Source of the DNA: Aestuariirhabdus sp049985285 | GTDB lineage: Bacteria; Pseudomonadota; Gammaproteobacteria; Pseudomonadales; Aestuariirhabdaceae | DNA length: 64,000 nucleotides | Assembly (NCBI RefSeq): GCF_049985285.1 | Contig: NZ_JBNIEU010000003.1 | Span: 186,001 to 250,000 of the forward strand | Direction of reading: 5' to 3' | Notes under the pieces: generated by a model | The model's input: only the letters and a program-made list of their open reading frames with translations | The model's database searches: none | What the model was told of the DNA's origin: nothing | Part shown: positions 45,759-54,774 of the stretch, piece after piece | How positions within the stretch are numbered: the first letter of the stretch is position 1 | Layout of the letters: each line of letters begins with the position of its first letter | Program-made: the position numbers and the translations under genes

Positions 45759-46091
45759 ATGACAATCCATGGATGGATGGCAGTGGCGACTCTTTTTATT
45801 GGACCCCACGCCTTGCCTTGCTACGGAACGGATACCGATTCAACACGGGTAGCCCCCCGTTGGCAGCAAAAGGAGTACCGCATTTTGCCGCATTCGGTGT
45901 GTTACAACTATCGTGTTGGCAGCATCGACTATCGGCGTTGTCGGGTATTGGCCAAGCAGCAGTTTAAGCAGCGCTGCCGAAGCTATGGTGATAAAGTGAA
46001 AAACACTCAATATCCCTACAATGCCGCGTATCAGCGCAAGCAGCAGATGTACTGCACCGCAGCCCGCACCTTTAATCCACTGAACTTGTAA
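45759..46091 (+). CDS. Small exported cysteine-containing protein, unknown
   Basis: 110 residues. A hydrophobic N-terminus (about 1-22) looks like a signal peptide. The mature part is basic, rich in tyrosine, arginine and glutamine, and has four cysteines (HSVCYNY, RRCRVL, QRCRSY, MYCTAA) that could form two disulfides. GAGG lies eight bases before the ATG, and a consensus -10 lies upstream. No family recognised. Well-defined expression signals argue for a real gene. Confidence 0.6.
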   Translation: MTIHGWMAVATLFIGPHALPCYGTDTDSTRVAPRWQQKEYRILPHSVCYNYRVGSIDYRRCRVLAKQQFKQRCRSYGDKVKNTQYPYNAAYQRKQQMYCTAARTFNPLNL

Positions 46092-46117
46092 CCCGATGGG
46101 GCAGCGGCGATGAGTCG

Positions 46118-47464
46118 CTAGGGAGTGGCCAAGGGACTATCCTGGGTCGTTCTCAGCAGTGCGTCGATCTCCGAGCAGGCGTGTCGATAACGGACCAGCG
46201 CACGCCATTGTAGCCATAGCAGATAGGAGAACTCGGCGCACAGAGCGAGGCCGCTGAGGGTGGCCGGTAGTAAACCGGCCATGCCCGTGAGCAACAGCAG
46301 CAGTGCCGCAAGGTGTAACAGCAGTAGCCGACTCCCCTGTTCGCGGGCGATAAACTCATGCATTTTGGGTAGTTTCCCAAAGGCCTCAAAACAGAGACCG
46401 CAACGCTGTTGCAGGTGCAGGTAGAGAAGGAAGGCGCTGATCTTCAGTAGCATGCCGATCACTACGCTTAGAATACCGCCGTAGAGTAACAGCGTAAAAG
46501 CCAGGGAGGCGGGTAGCCATCCGTAACGCTCAAGCCAATAGCAGGGTACCGCCACTAGCAGGCTGGTCGCCGCCAGTTGCCAGGCGCGCAGGGTTGCATC
46601 GGCAACACGGCGTCGGCGCTGCCCCAGATTCCAAAGTAGCGCTCCGGCCAGTGCCAGAGCATAGAGCGAGAGCAGAATCTCCAGCAGGGGGGACGCACTG
46701 ATGGCCATGGGCAGGCTGAGCCCGGCTAGTAATGCGATCAGTAGCGGAGCGCTGCTCCACTGGACGACTTTGGGTACCGCCGGGGTGGTGTGGAACATAG
46801 GCACCACCTGATAGGCAACCGCGCCGATCAGCAGCAGGCACCAACCAAGAACTCCCCAGAGTGCATGCAGGTCTGTCAATGTTCGGTTAAGGGAAAACTG
46901 GGCGGGGAGGTTCCATCCCAGTAGTTGCCATATTCCCAATAGCAGGGTGACGGCTAACGCCAGCAGTGCCCAGCTGGCTTGGCGCAGGCTGGGGTTGTGA
47001 CCCATGGCGGAGAGTACCGGAGGCAGGTAACTCAACAGCGCCAGTAACAGAGCCGCTGGTAGCAGCACCATGGCCGCCAGCAATGCCCCTTGAGCAGCGT
47101 CGCTCCCGAACCACCAGAACCCTCCGCCAAGGGAGAGGGTGCCGCAGCACAGTAGGGGGTGGATCAGCCATGCTCGCCAGCGCGCGTTGGCCACCGCCGG
47201 TGCACCAACCACGGGAAGGATCTGGAACAGTGCACCGAACATCACCATTATGATGACCCCCAGGGTGATAAGGTGAGTAATGCTGAATAGGGCCGGGTGC
47301 CAGCGATTTCCCAGCAGCTGACCGCTACCCTGATCGGGTATCTGGGTGGGCAGGAGTAGCAGGGCAATACCGGCGAGAATGCCAAACAGGCTGGCGCTGA
47401 TAAAGAAACGAAAGGGGACCGAAAGCGGAGGGATATGGTCGAAATCGAGGCCCGCGGTATTCAT
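46118..47464 (-). CDS. Polytopic membrane protein, NnrS / heme-copper-oxidase-like
   Basis: 448 residues with about twelve hydrophobic segments. The start at ATG 47464 overlaps the DUF2249 stop (ATGA). Near the N-terminus VPFRFFISASLFGILAG is followed by HPALFSITHLITLG and MFGALFQILPVVGAP. Several membrane histidines (SITHLITLG, LHALWGVLGW, VVPMFHTTP) could bind heme or copper. The pattern recalls NnrS-type and cbb3-subunit-I-like proteins that accompany denitrification or NO-response genes. The family call is tentative; the operon with a hemerythrin and a DUF2249 protein supports it. Confidence 0.55.
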   Translation of the reverse strand: MNTAGLDFDHIPPLSVPFRFFISASLFGILAGIALLLLPTQIPDQGSGQLLGNRWHPALFSITHLITLGVIIMVMFGALFQILPVVGAPAVANARWRAWLIHPLLCCGTLSLGGGFWWFGSDAAQGALLAAMVLLPAALLLALLSYLPPVLSAMGHNPSLRQASWALLALAVTLLLGIWQLLGWNLPAQFSLNRTLTDLHALWGVLGWCLLLIGAVAYQVVPMFHTTPAVPKVVQWSSAPLLIALLAGLSLPMAISASPLLEILLSLYALALAGALLWNLGQRRRRVADATLRAWQLAATSLLVAVPCYWLERYGWLPASLAFTLLLYGGILSVVIGMLLKISAFLLYLHLQQRCGLCFEAFGKLPKMHEFIAREQGSRLLLLHLAALLLLLTGMAGLLPATLSGLALCAEFSYLLWLQWRALVRYRHACSEIDALLRTTQDSPLATP

Positions 47465-47769
47465 GACCCTAACAGCCACTGGCAGGTACTGGCAGATTCG
47501 GTGTCGGAGCTGTTCCATACCAGCAACCAGTATTGGGCTCGCGGGGGAACGGCCCCCAACTGTTGGAGCTGCTCCACGCTCAGTGCGCTGACGGGTATGC
47601 AGTGGTAGTTCAGTCCCAGCCGTTTCAGCAAGCTCCACAAGGGGATCGGTTCGCGGTGATGCCACAGTTGCAGCCAATCGCCCTGTTGCAGTTTGGGCAG
47701 TTGCTCAACGACTCGCTCCCAGGGGTGCGGCGGTTCAAGCTCACTGAGGTCCAGCTCGATGGCGGCCAT
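47461..47769 (-). CDS. DUF2249 domain protein
   Basis: 102 residues. The opening AIELDLSELEPPHPWERVV, followed by LPKLQQGDWLQLWHHREPIPL, fits the DUF2249 family. Such proteins often stand beside hemerythrin domains and NO-metabolism genes. Function unknown. It overlaps the membrane protein by four bases and lies 14 bases after the hemerythrin gene, so the three form one operon. Confidence 0.75.
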   Translation of the reverse strand: MAAIELDLSELEPPHPWERVVEQLPKLQQGDWLQLWHHREPIPLWSLLKRLGLNYHCIPVSALSVEQLQQLGAVPPRAQYWLLVWNSSDTESASTCQWLLGS

Positions 47770-47783
47770 GGAGGGGATGCCGC

Positions 47784-48215
47784 TCAGGCAGATTGCATCA
47801 GTTGCAGGGTTGTCCCGGCATCTGGCAGGGAGCGATCCGCCATCGGGTAGAGGATCTGCTCCTCCTTCATATTGTGTTGCTGCATCATGATCATCAGGGT
47901 TTCACAGCCGCTGAGAAACGCACTGCGTTCCTGATTGCCAGCGGCCTCGGAAATCTCGGCCAGCAGGGCGCGCATCTGTTGGTGTTCCATCCGCATGACC
48001 GCCGTCGGACCTGCCGTCATCCCGGTGGCGGATTCAAAGGCTGGAAACAGGACCTGCTCCTCCATTCCAAAGTGAGCCTGCAGCGCCTCATCAAACTGTT
48101 GCCAGGCAGAAATTGCCTCGGGCCATTGGCCGGCATCGGCGTGGTTTTCGGCGCTACTGAACAGTTCGTCGCAGCGGCGATGGTCGGCGCTCATATGGTC
48201 GGTGATGGCGGGCAT
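47784..48215 (-). CDS. Hemerythrin-like domain protein
   Basis: 143 residues forming a single four-helix hemerythrin domain. Expected iron ligands are visible: histidine in MSADHRRCDELF, HFGMEEQVLFPAFE (His and Glu), MEHQQMRALL and QQHNMKEEQILYPMAD. Hemerythrin domains carry a di-iron site that binds oxygen or nitric oxide. AGGAG lies before the ATG. First gene of the operon, preceded by an FNR/DNR-type operator. Likely an oxygen or NO sensor or carrier, or a repair factor of the YtfE type; it lacks the YtfE N-terminal ScdA domain. Confidence 0.88.
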   Translation of the reverse strand: MPAITDHMSADHRRCDELFSSAENHADAGQWPEAISAWQQFDEALQAHFGMEEQVLFPAFESATGMTAGPTAVMRMEHQQMRALLAEISEAAGNQERSAFLSGCETLMIMMQQHNMKEEQILYPMADRSLPDAGTTLQLMQSA

Positions 48216-48269
48216 GGGAGACTCCTGATGAATTCAGCTCCATTGTGACCGATCTATGGGGCTGGAAAC

Positions 48270-48283
48270 ATGATCCCTATCAA
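48270..48283 (-). promoter_or_regulatory. FNR/DNR-type operator upstream of the hemerythrin operon
   Basis: Minus strand TTGATAGGGATCAT against the consensus TTGAT-N4-ATCAA, nine of ten conserved positions. Centred 41.5 bases before a start near 48235, it gives the class II activator position, and CACAAT at 48242-48247 fits a -10. It implies induction at low oxygen or by nitric oxide. Confidence 0.65.
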
Positions 48284-48292
48284 GAACCGTTC

Positions 48293-49429
48293 TCAATACT
48301 CCAGTAGTTTGCCGCCCTTGCGGAAGGCCAGGGAGTGGGTGCCGGCGATCTTGGCGACTGTGTGCCCGGGGCGGGTCATTTTGTCCCGTCGGCGCGCAAA
48401 GAGAATGCCCGGGGTCTTGGCGTAAACCGGTACTCGTTGGCTATGGTGGGTATCGGCGTAGGGGTTAACGATCCAGGCTACGCGCTCACCCTCCTCGATA
48501 AGATCCCCGACCGCCTTGCAGTACTCCACCAGACCCGCCTGGGGCGCTTTAACGGCGTCCAGTCCGTCCAGTGGGGTGCCCGCGGTCAGCGGCTCGGGTT
48601 GTCCGGGGTCGCCCGCGAGCACGCCCTGCTGCTGCAGGAAGCGGTAAATACCGTCGGCATCGCGCGAGGCCAGCTCGGCATCGACATCGGTGCGTCCGCG
48701 CAGCTCCACCGTGCAGGCGAAGCATCCGTCGGCGATGGGGTGCTCGGGAAACTGCTCCTGCAGTTGCCACCAGGGGGCGGCATTGGCGTCGTCGAAGGGG
48801 GCACCTTCGGTAGACTCTTCCAGTAGCAGCACCGGTGAGGCGATAAAGGCGGCGAGTTTTGCAGCGGTTTGCTGGTGTCGCCGGTTCGCGTAGAGGTGAA
48901 GGGTCGCTTCGCTATCGCAGTGCAGGTCGAGCACGATATCTGCCTCCAGCGATAGTTCCAACAGACGTTGTTTGAGCAGCTCAGCTTCCAGCTGCGGGCT
49001 GAGGTCGTCGAGGCACTCCCGCAGGGTGGCACGCACCAGGCGCCCATTCTCTGCGGCATCGCTGCCCAGTTTATCCTCCAGCAGAGGGATCGCCATCGGT
49101 GCCAGACGGGGGAAGTTACGATTGAAATTGCCGCTGTAATCGAAATCGAAACGGCCAATGGTGTAGCCGTTCAGGTGCTGCCCTAACCCGATAGGGTTGG
49201 CCACGGGCACCATAACAATGGTGCCCAACAGTTCGCCGCGCGCCAGTGCGTCGTCGATCAGGGGCTCGAGGTAATGCAGGCAGTGGATGCCTCCCCACTC
49301 GTCTGCGTGTAACGCCGCCTGCAAGTAGGTGATGGGTCCTGCGCCACCCTGCCAGCGAATCACCTTGAGTGACCGCTCGCTTCCCAGCGAGGGGGAGAGC
49401 AGGGGAATCTGGCTAATCGACTTACTCAT
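48293..49429 (-). CDS. Succinylglutamate desuccinylase / aspartoacylase family protein
   Basis: 378 residues from ATG 49429 (GGAG upstream); ATG 49456 is an alternative. Zinc carboxypeptidase-like features: QAALHADEWGGIHCLHYLEP with the HxxE zinc ligands, NPIGLGQH, NFNRNFPRL, then ADIVLDLHCDSEATLHLY. A C-terminal beta-barrel has lipoyl-like features (EYCKAVGDLIEEGERVAWIV). Family members hydrolyse N-acyl amino acids. Divergent from the ABC-class ATPase. It is not next to arginine catabolic genes, so it is not called astE. Confidence 0.8.
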   Translation of the reverse strand: MSKSISQIPLLSPSLGSERSLKVIRWQGGAGPITYLQAALHADEWGGIHCLHYLEPLIDDALARGELLGTIVMVPVANPIGLGQHLNGYTIGRFDFDYSGNFNRNFPRLAPMAIPLLEDKLGSDAAENGRLVRATLRECLDDLSPQLEAELLKQRLLELSLEADIVLDLHCDSEATLHLYANRRHQQTAAKLAAFIASPVLLLEESTEGAPFDDANAAPWWQLQEQFPEHPIADGCFACTVELRGRTDVDAELASRDADGIYRFLQQQGVLAGDPGQPEPLTAGTPLDGLDAVKAPQAGLVEYCKAVGDLIEEGERVAWIVNPYADTHHSQRVPVYAKTPGILFARRRDKMTRPGHTVAKIAGTHSLAFRKGGKLLEY

Positions 49430-49568
49430 GGCAGGGCTCCGGTCAGGGTTGTTCAACGAGCCACTATAATACAGGTAGGGGTTATTGGTAGTGTATAAGC
49501 GCCCCGATGCCGCCTATACAAAGGTTTGTTGAACAAATACAGAACTTGCAACGGAACCCATTGTTATT

Positions 49569-51308
49569 ATGAGTCATTCCGAACTTTCCAGCGCCGATCA
49601 GTTGCTTCAGCGCCTTAGTGCCATCGATGGTGCGGGTTATAAATCCTACAAGCGCATTGAAGGCCGTTACACCATGAGCGGGTTCGAGTTGAGTGTTGAT
49701 CATGTTCAGGGGGATCCCTTTGCTGATCCCAGTCGTTGCAGCCTGCACATTGACGAGGAGGCCCTACCTCTTCCCGCAGCGTTGCAACAAACGACCGCTC
49801 AGCGGATCGCGGTGGAAGATTTTCTCGGACGGCGCCTGTCAGCCGCGATGCAGAATCATCAAGGGCGCGTGCGCGGGTCGGGCAATAGCGGGGTGATTCG
49901 CATGGCGCGCTATGGCCAGCAGGTGCTGCGCCGCAACGCCGTGCTACTCCAGCGTGGCCAGTGCGCTGGCGTAGGTGGCATTGAGATTCGCATCCAGGTG
50001 GGTTTACCCGCTAACGGCCGCCGGGTGGCGGCGCGGCAGGCCCAACGCCTGTTGTGTGAAGAGTTGCCGCAGTTGGTGGCGGCGGTACTATTGCCCCTCG
50101 ACCGCTACTTGCCAGCGTTGCTCCAACACGTGCAGTCGGTGGTGGACCAGCAGCACCTTCGTGCTCAGTTGGCCCCCCGGGGTTTGGTCGCATTCGTGGC
50201 CGATGGTGCGATTTTGCCTCGGGCCAGCGGTATTGACGATCGGCCGCTGGCGGGCGCTGTGCCCTGGTATGCTCCCGATAGCCTGGCCGTTGAGCTGGAG
50301 CTGGCCGACGCTGGTGTGGTGCGTGGGTTGGGGCTGGCCGAAGGTGTCAGCTTGATCGTGGGGGGCGGGTTTCACGGCAAGTCGACGCTACTGCACGCGC
50401 TGGAGCGGGGTGTCTACGATCATCTCCCTGGTGATGGCCGCGAGCGGGTAGTGACCGTCAGCGGCGCGATGAAAGTTCGTGCCGAGGATGGTCGCTCCAT
50501 CCGCCAGGTGGATATCAGCCCCTTTATCGGCGAGCTACCCGGGGGCCGATCAACCGATGCGTTCGATACCGATAATGCCAGTGGCAGTACCTCCCAGGCC
50601 GCCAACATTATTGAGGCGTTGGCCAGCGACAGTCGCTGCCTGCTGCTCGACGAAGACACCTGCGCCACCAATTTCATGATCCGGGATCAGCGTATGCAGG
50701 CGCTGGTGAGCGATGCTTGCGAACCCATTACGCCACTGGTTCAGCGAGTAGCGGATCTGTCCCGGGAGGGGGTTTCCGTGGTGTTGGTGATGGGCGGTAG
50801 TGGTGACTTTTTCGCCGCCGCCGACCGCGTGCTGATGATGGATCATTATCTGCCACGGGATCTGAGTGTGCGGGCTCGGGAGCTGGCTGATCCCTCCACG
50901 ACCCTCTGTCGTGGCACGCGGCCCCCGATTCTGGCGGCGGCATCACGGAAACGGCGCCTGCGGGCGGAAGCCATCGCCAACCGCGATAAGGTCAGGGCGT
51001 TCGATACCCGTTTGCTACGCCTGGGTTCCGAGGAGATAGACCTGAGCCGGGTAGAACAACTGGTGGATGAGGGGCAGCTGCTGGCGATCGGTTATCTGCT
51101 GCAAGCCTTTGCCCGTGGCGAAGGGGTCGGGACCGCGCCTGTGGAACGTGAGCTGGTGGGGGAGTTACGTCAATTACTGGCGCGCACTGCCGAGCAGGGG
51201 CTCGACCCCTTGCCTCCCTACATTCAGGGTGTACTGGCGATGCCGCGCTTGCAGGAGCTGATCGCTGCACTCAATCGCCTGCGCACCCTGGGGAGTGCAG
51301 GCGATTGA
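49569..51308 (+). CDS. Predicted ATPase of the ABC class (PF09818)
   Basis: 579 residues. The nucleotide-binding core has Walker A VGGGFHGKSTLLHALERGVYD (glycine-rich, about 268), the signature-like SGSTSQAANIIEAL and Walker B CLLLDEDTCATNFMIRD, followed by VSVVLVMGGSGDFF. The long N-terminal part (1-240) is family-specific. Function is unknown. No membrane partner lies nearby, so transport is unlikely. A convergent ThDP enzyme gene follows. Confidence 0.85.
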   Translation: MSHSELSSADQLLQRLSAIDGAGYKSYKRIEGRYTMSGFELSVDHVQGDPFADPSRCSLHIDEEALPLPAALQQTTAQRIAVEDFLGRRLSAAMQNHQGRVRGSGNSGVIRMARYGQQVLRRNAVLLQRGQCAGVGGIEIRIQVGLPANGRRVAARQAQRLLCEELPQLVAAVLLPLDRYLPALLQHVQSVVDQQHLRAQLAPRGLVAFVADGAILPRASGIDDRPLAGAVPWYAPDSLAVELELADAGVVRGLGLAEGVSLIVGGGFHGKSTLLHALERGVYDHLPGDGRERVVTVSGAMKVRAEDGRSIRQVDISPFIGELPGGRSTDAFDTDNASGSTSQAANIIEALASDSRCLLLDEDTCATNFMIRDQRMQALVSDACEPITPLVQRVADLSREGVSVVLVMGGSGDFFAAADRVLMMDHYLPRDLSVRARELADPSTTLCRGTRPPILAAASRKRRLRAEAIANRDKVRAFDTRLLRLGSEEIDLSRVEQLVDEGQLLAIGYLLQAFARGEGVGTAPVERELVGELRQLLARTAEQGLDPLPPYIQGVLAMPRLQELIAALNRLRTLGSAGD

Positions 51309-51347
51309 GTGATCCACGGCTCCGTAAATGACAAGGAGCGCGCGTCA

Positions 51348-52949
51348 CTACTTTTGTTGCTGGGCCATCGCCGCCACAGCCGCCAACAGATCCATTTCGA
51401 CCAACTCGGCCTCGATCAGGCGTGGGCCCCTCTCGGCCATCGCCTCGCCAAACTGTTCGCGGAATTCGGCCACGGTGCGGGCGCTGCTCGCCTTGACCCC
51501 CATGCTCCGGGCCAGGCTGACCCAGTCGATGATGGGGTTTTCCAGGTCGAGCAGGCTCCTGGCCTGTTCCGCCTGGCCGCTGGCCCCGGTGCGCATCAGC
51601 TCGAGGTTGAGGATGGCGTAGCTGTTGTTCTTGTAGATCACCACGGTGATGTCGAGACTCTCCCGCGCCATGGACCACAGCGACTGCGGGGTGTACATGG
51701 CGCCGCCGTCGCCATGGAGGCAGAGCACCTTGCGCTCGGGCGCGGCTAGTGCGGCTCCCACCGCAACGGGCAGTCCCTGGCCGATAGAGCCGCCGGTGAC
51801 GGTTAGCACCTCGTGGGGTGCGGCACCCTGGGTCATGGGGTAGAAGCCAAAACTGCCGGTGACCGCTTCCTCGGAGACGATACAGTTTTCCGGCATCAGC
51901 TCGGCAATGACGGACCCCACCCCCATCGGACACAGTTCCGCGCGGGGTGGAGGGGGCGTAAAGCGTTCGGGCAGGTCGGGGGCCTCGACGGCGCCCAGCA
52001 GGTCGGCCAGCTTCTCTAGTGCGTCGTCGATATCCTCATCGACACTGGCCAGTTGCGGTAGTTCGGTGGTTTCTTCGCTCAGGCGGCTGGGCAGGTTGGG
52101 GTAGCCAAAGAAGGCCACCGGTGCCTTGGCGCCTACCAATACCAGATTATCCAGCCCCTTGAGTGCCCCCATTGCCATCTCGGCCAGGTAGGGGACGGTA
52201 TCGGGGCTAAACAGCCCGGCACCTCGCTGCCAGCGGGCGGGAAAGGTTTCACCCAGAATCCGGATCCCCAGCTTTTTGGCAATACGCCCGGCGGCGTTCA
52301 AGCCCCGTTTGCGTAGCGCGATCCCCCCCAGTAGCAGGGCGTTATTGCCCCCGCCGCGCAGTCGCTCGGCGATCTCCTCGATGCGACTATTGTCCACAAT
52401 GGCGCGGGTCGGCGTGGGCAGCGGCTTGGCCTGCTGGCTCACCGGGGTCCAGGCGCAATCGGCGGGGACAACCAGCGAGGTGACCTTGCCGGCCCCCTCC
52501 ATCGAGGCTTGCACGGCGGCCATCGCACTGCTGGAAAGATCGTCGGCAGATTCGGCAACACGCACCCAGTCATTGACGGTCGAGGCCTGGCCGACGATGT
52601 CCGAGGCCAAAGGCGCATCGAATTGGGCGTGAGAGCTGGTGTGGTCACCGATCAGGTTCACCATCGGCGTATGGGCGCGGCGGGCGTTGTGCAGATTGGC
52701 CATGGCGTTGGAGAGGCCAGGGCCCAAGTGCAACATGGTTGCAGCAGGCTTGCCGGCGATACGGCCATAGCCATCGGCGGCACCACTGGCGACCCCCTCG
52801 AACAACACCAATACCGGGCGCATACCCTCGACCTTGTCCATGGCGGCCACCATCTGCATCTCCGAGGTGCCGGGGTTGGCGAAGCAGACCTCGACACCCG
52901 CCTCAATCAGGGAAGCGAGCATCGCCTCCGCACCGTTTTGCTGACTCAT
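51348..52949 (-). CDS. ThDP-dependent enzyme, acetolactate synthase large-subunit-like
   Basis: 533 residues. The N-terminal pyrimidine-binding domain has CFANPGTSEMQMV and the conserved glutamate in VLFEGVASGAADGYGR. The C-terminal ThDP-binding motif is GDGGAMYTPQSLWSM ... NNSYAIL. The family includes acetolactate synthase, benzoylformate decarboxylase and related decarboxylases. No ilvN-type small subunit is nearby, and it follows a GMC dehydrogenase on the same strand, so a catabolic role acting on a 2-oxo acid is more likely than valine synthesis. Strong AAAGGAG site before the ATG. Confidence 0.82.
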   Translation of the reverse strand: MSQQNGAEAMLASLIEAGVEVCFANPGTSEMQMVAAMDKVEGMRPVLVLFEGVASGAADGYGRIAGKPAATMLHLGPGLSNAMANLHNARRAHTPMVNLIGDHTSSHAQFDAPLASDIVGQASTVNDWVRVAESADDLSSSAMAAVQASMEGAGKVTSLVVPADCAWTPVSQQAKPLPTPTRAIVDNSRIEEIAERLRGGGNNALLLGGIALRKRGLNAAGRIAKKLGIRILGETFPARWQRGAGLFSPDTVPYLAEMAMGALKGLDNLVLVGAKAPVAFFGYPNLPSRLSEETTELPQLASVDEDIDDALEKLADLLGAVEAPDLPERFTPPPPRAELCPMGVGSVIAELMPENCIVSEEAVTGSFGFYPMTQGAAPHEVLTVTGGSIGQGLPVAVGAALAAPERKVLCLHGDGGAMYTPQSLWSMARESLDITVVIYKNNSYAILNLELMRTGASGQAEQARSLLDLENPIIDWVSLARSMGVKASSARTVAEFREQFGEAMAERGPRLIEAELVEMDLLAAVAAMAQQQK

Positions 52950-53017
52950 GCTGAACTCCTTTTTGTTGCAGTTATTGCGCTTTTTATTCTTGTTGGGCTC
53001 GCTTGGGTTGCGCCGGT

Positions 53018-54628
53018 TTAGGCGTTATCCTCGAGAATCATATCAGCGGCTTTGGCGCCGATCATAATAGTGGGAGCGTTGGTGTTGCCGCCGATCAGGG
53101 TCGGCATGATGGAGGCATCCACCACGCGCAGCCCCTCGATGCCATGGACTCGCAGGCGCTGATCCACCACCGCCATCTCATCGCTGCCCATCTTGCAGGT
53201 GCCGACGGGATGGTAGACATGGTTGGCTTTTTCACGCAGGAATTCGGCAATCTCCTCGTCGCTTTGCTGGTCGGCGCGGGGAAAGATCTCTTCGGCATTC
53301 CACTGTTTTATCGCCGGCTGACTGAGTAACTCGCGGCTGATGCGCACCGCCTTGATCATGGTCGCCAGGTCCTCGGGGTCACTGAGCATATTCAGGTCGA
53401 TCTTTGGGTCGGCCTGGGGGTCGTTACTGGCCAGGGTCACGCTGCCACGACTCTTGGGACGCAGCAGGCAGTTGTGCAGCGACAGACCGCGTACCAGCAG
53501 GTATTTCAGGTTGCGGCCGTGGTCGTCCATGGCCATGGGGATAAACTGCAGCTGCAGGTCCGGCACGCTCTTGTCGGGCTCGGATTTTATGAAACCACCG
53601 GTCTCCACGAAGATGGTGCTGAAGAATCCGCGGCGCTGGGTGATGTAACGCCACAGCTCCTTGGTTGCGTACCACCAGCTGGAGGGGTGCAGGCCGAAGG
53701 GGCCGGCGGTACGGCTCTTCACCACCGACACCACATCAATGTGCTCCTGCAGGTTCTGGCCCACGCCGGGCAGTTTTTGAATCGGCTCGATGCCGTGCCT
53801 GGCGAGCTCTTCGGCAGGACCGATGCCGGAGAGCAGCAGTAGCTGGGGTGAATTGAAGGCACCGCCACTGAGGATTAACTCCTTGTCGGCGTAAAGACAG
53901 TGGATTTGGTCCTTGATCTGTACTTCGATACCGGTTGCACGTTTATCCTTAAATAAAATGCGTTGGGCTCGGGCGGCTGTGTGAACGGTCAGGTTGGGGC
54001 GATCCATCACCGGGTGCAGGAACCCCCGCGCCGCGCTGCAGCGTTCGCCATTAATCTGGGTGGCCTGATAGGCCCCGATGCCCTCCTGCTCGGCGCCGTT
54101 GAAATCGTCGTTGTAGGGGTAACCCGCCTGCTTACCCGCCTCGATAAAGGCCTTGCCGATGGGGTGTTCGGAGCGGCTGTTGGCGACATTGAGTCCGCCG
54201 CCGACGCCGTGGTATTGGCTCGCACCGCGCTCCTGGTTCTGGGTGGCGCGGAAGTAGGGCAGCACCTCCTCGTAACTCCAGCCCTCGTTGCCCAGCGAGG
54301 CCCAGTGGTCGTAGTCCCACTTATTGCCGCGGATGTAGACCATGGCGTTGACCGAGCTGCTGCCACCGAGCATCTTGCCCCGGGGGCAGAAGATCTCGCG
54401 ATTGTGCTGGGTCGGTTGAGCCGTCGTGTTGTAGAGCCAGTTGCGGGTTTTGCTTTGCATCAGCGCGATCACCCCCATCGGGGTCTGAACGACGAAGGAT
54501 TTATCAGTAGGGCCGGCCTCTAGTAGGCAGACTCGGTTGGCCGGGTCGGCAGAGAGTCGGTTGGCAAGCACGGAGCCCGCCGATCCGGCACCGACGATAA
54601 TGTAGTCGAAGTGGTTGTTGGTCATCAA
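53018..54628 (-). CDS. GMC oxidoreductase, choline/alcohol dehydrogenase-like
   Basis: 536 residues. FAD-binding IIVGAGSAGSVLANRLS at the N-terminus, then CPRGKMLGGSSSVNAMVYIRG and GAFNSPQLLLLSGIGPAEEL. The C-terminal YHPVGTCKMG (histidine) and GNTNAPTIMIGAKAADMI (asparagine) hold the catalytic pair. It resembles BetA and AlkJ, which oxidise alcohols to aldehydes, but no betB or betaine transport gene is adjacent, so betA is not assigned. It is transcribed with the ThDP enzyme and divergent from an AraC-type regulator. Confidence 0.87.
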   Translation of the reverse strand: MMTNNHFDYIIVGAGSAGSVLANRLSADPANRVCLLEAGPTDKSFVVQTPMGVIALMQSKTRNWLYNTTAQPTQHNREIFCPRGKMLGGSSSVNAMVYIRGNKWDYDHWASLGNEGWSYEEVLPYFRATQNQERGASQYHGVGGGLNVANSRSEHPIGKAFIEAGKQAGYPYNDDFNGAEQEGIGAYQATQINGERCSAARGFLHPVMDRPNLTVHTAARAQRILFKDKRATGIEVQIKDQIHCLYADKELILSGGAFNSPQLLLLSGIGPAEELARHGIEPIQKLPGVGQNLQEHIDVVSVVKSRTAGPFGLHPSSWWYATKELWRYITQRRGFFSTIFVETGGFIKSEPDKSVPDLQLQFIPMAMDDHGRNLKYLLVRGLSLHNCLLRPKSRGSVTLASNDPQADPKIDLNMLSDPEDLATMIKAVRISRELLSQPAIKQWNAEEIFPRADQQSDEEIAEFLREKANHVYHPVGTCKMGSDEMAVVDQRLRVHGIEGLRVVDASIMPTLIGGNTNAPTIMIGAKAADMILEDNA

Positions 54629-54774
54629 GGGGCTCCGCGTAACGGCTCAATGGCCGCATTATTGTTATTAGGATACCTGTTATTAGAGTATCTACTCTAG
54701 CAGCCCGATCTCTGCTATGTTTGACTTTTCACGAAGCGGATTTGACCTATCACGAATATGGCGGAGGAGAGGGT

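Noticed and set aside
51348..52949. Annotation as IlvB of branched-chain amino acid synthesis
   Set aside because: No regulatory small subunit or ilvC nearby, and the context is a dehydrogenase with an AraC-type regulator.
53018..54628. Annotation as choline dehydrogenase BetA
   Set aside because: No betB, betI or choline transporter in the neighbourhood; many GMC alcohol dehydrogenases look similar.
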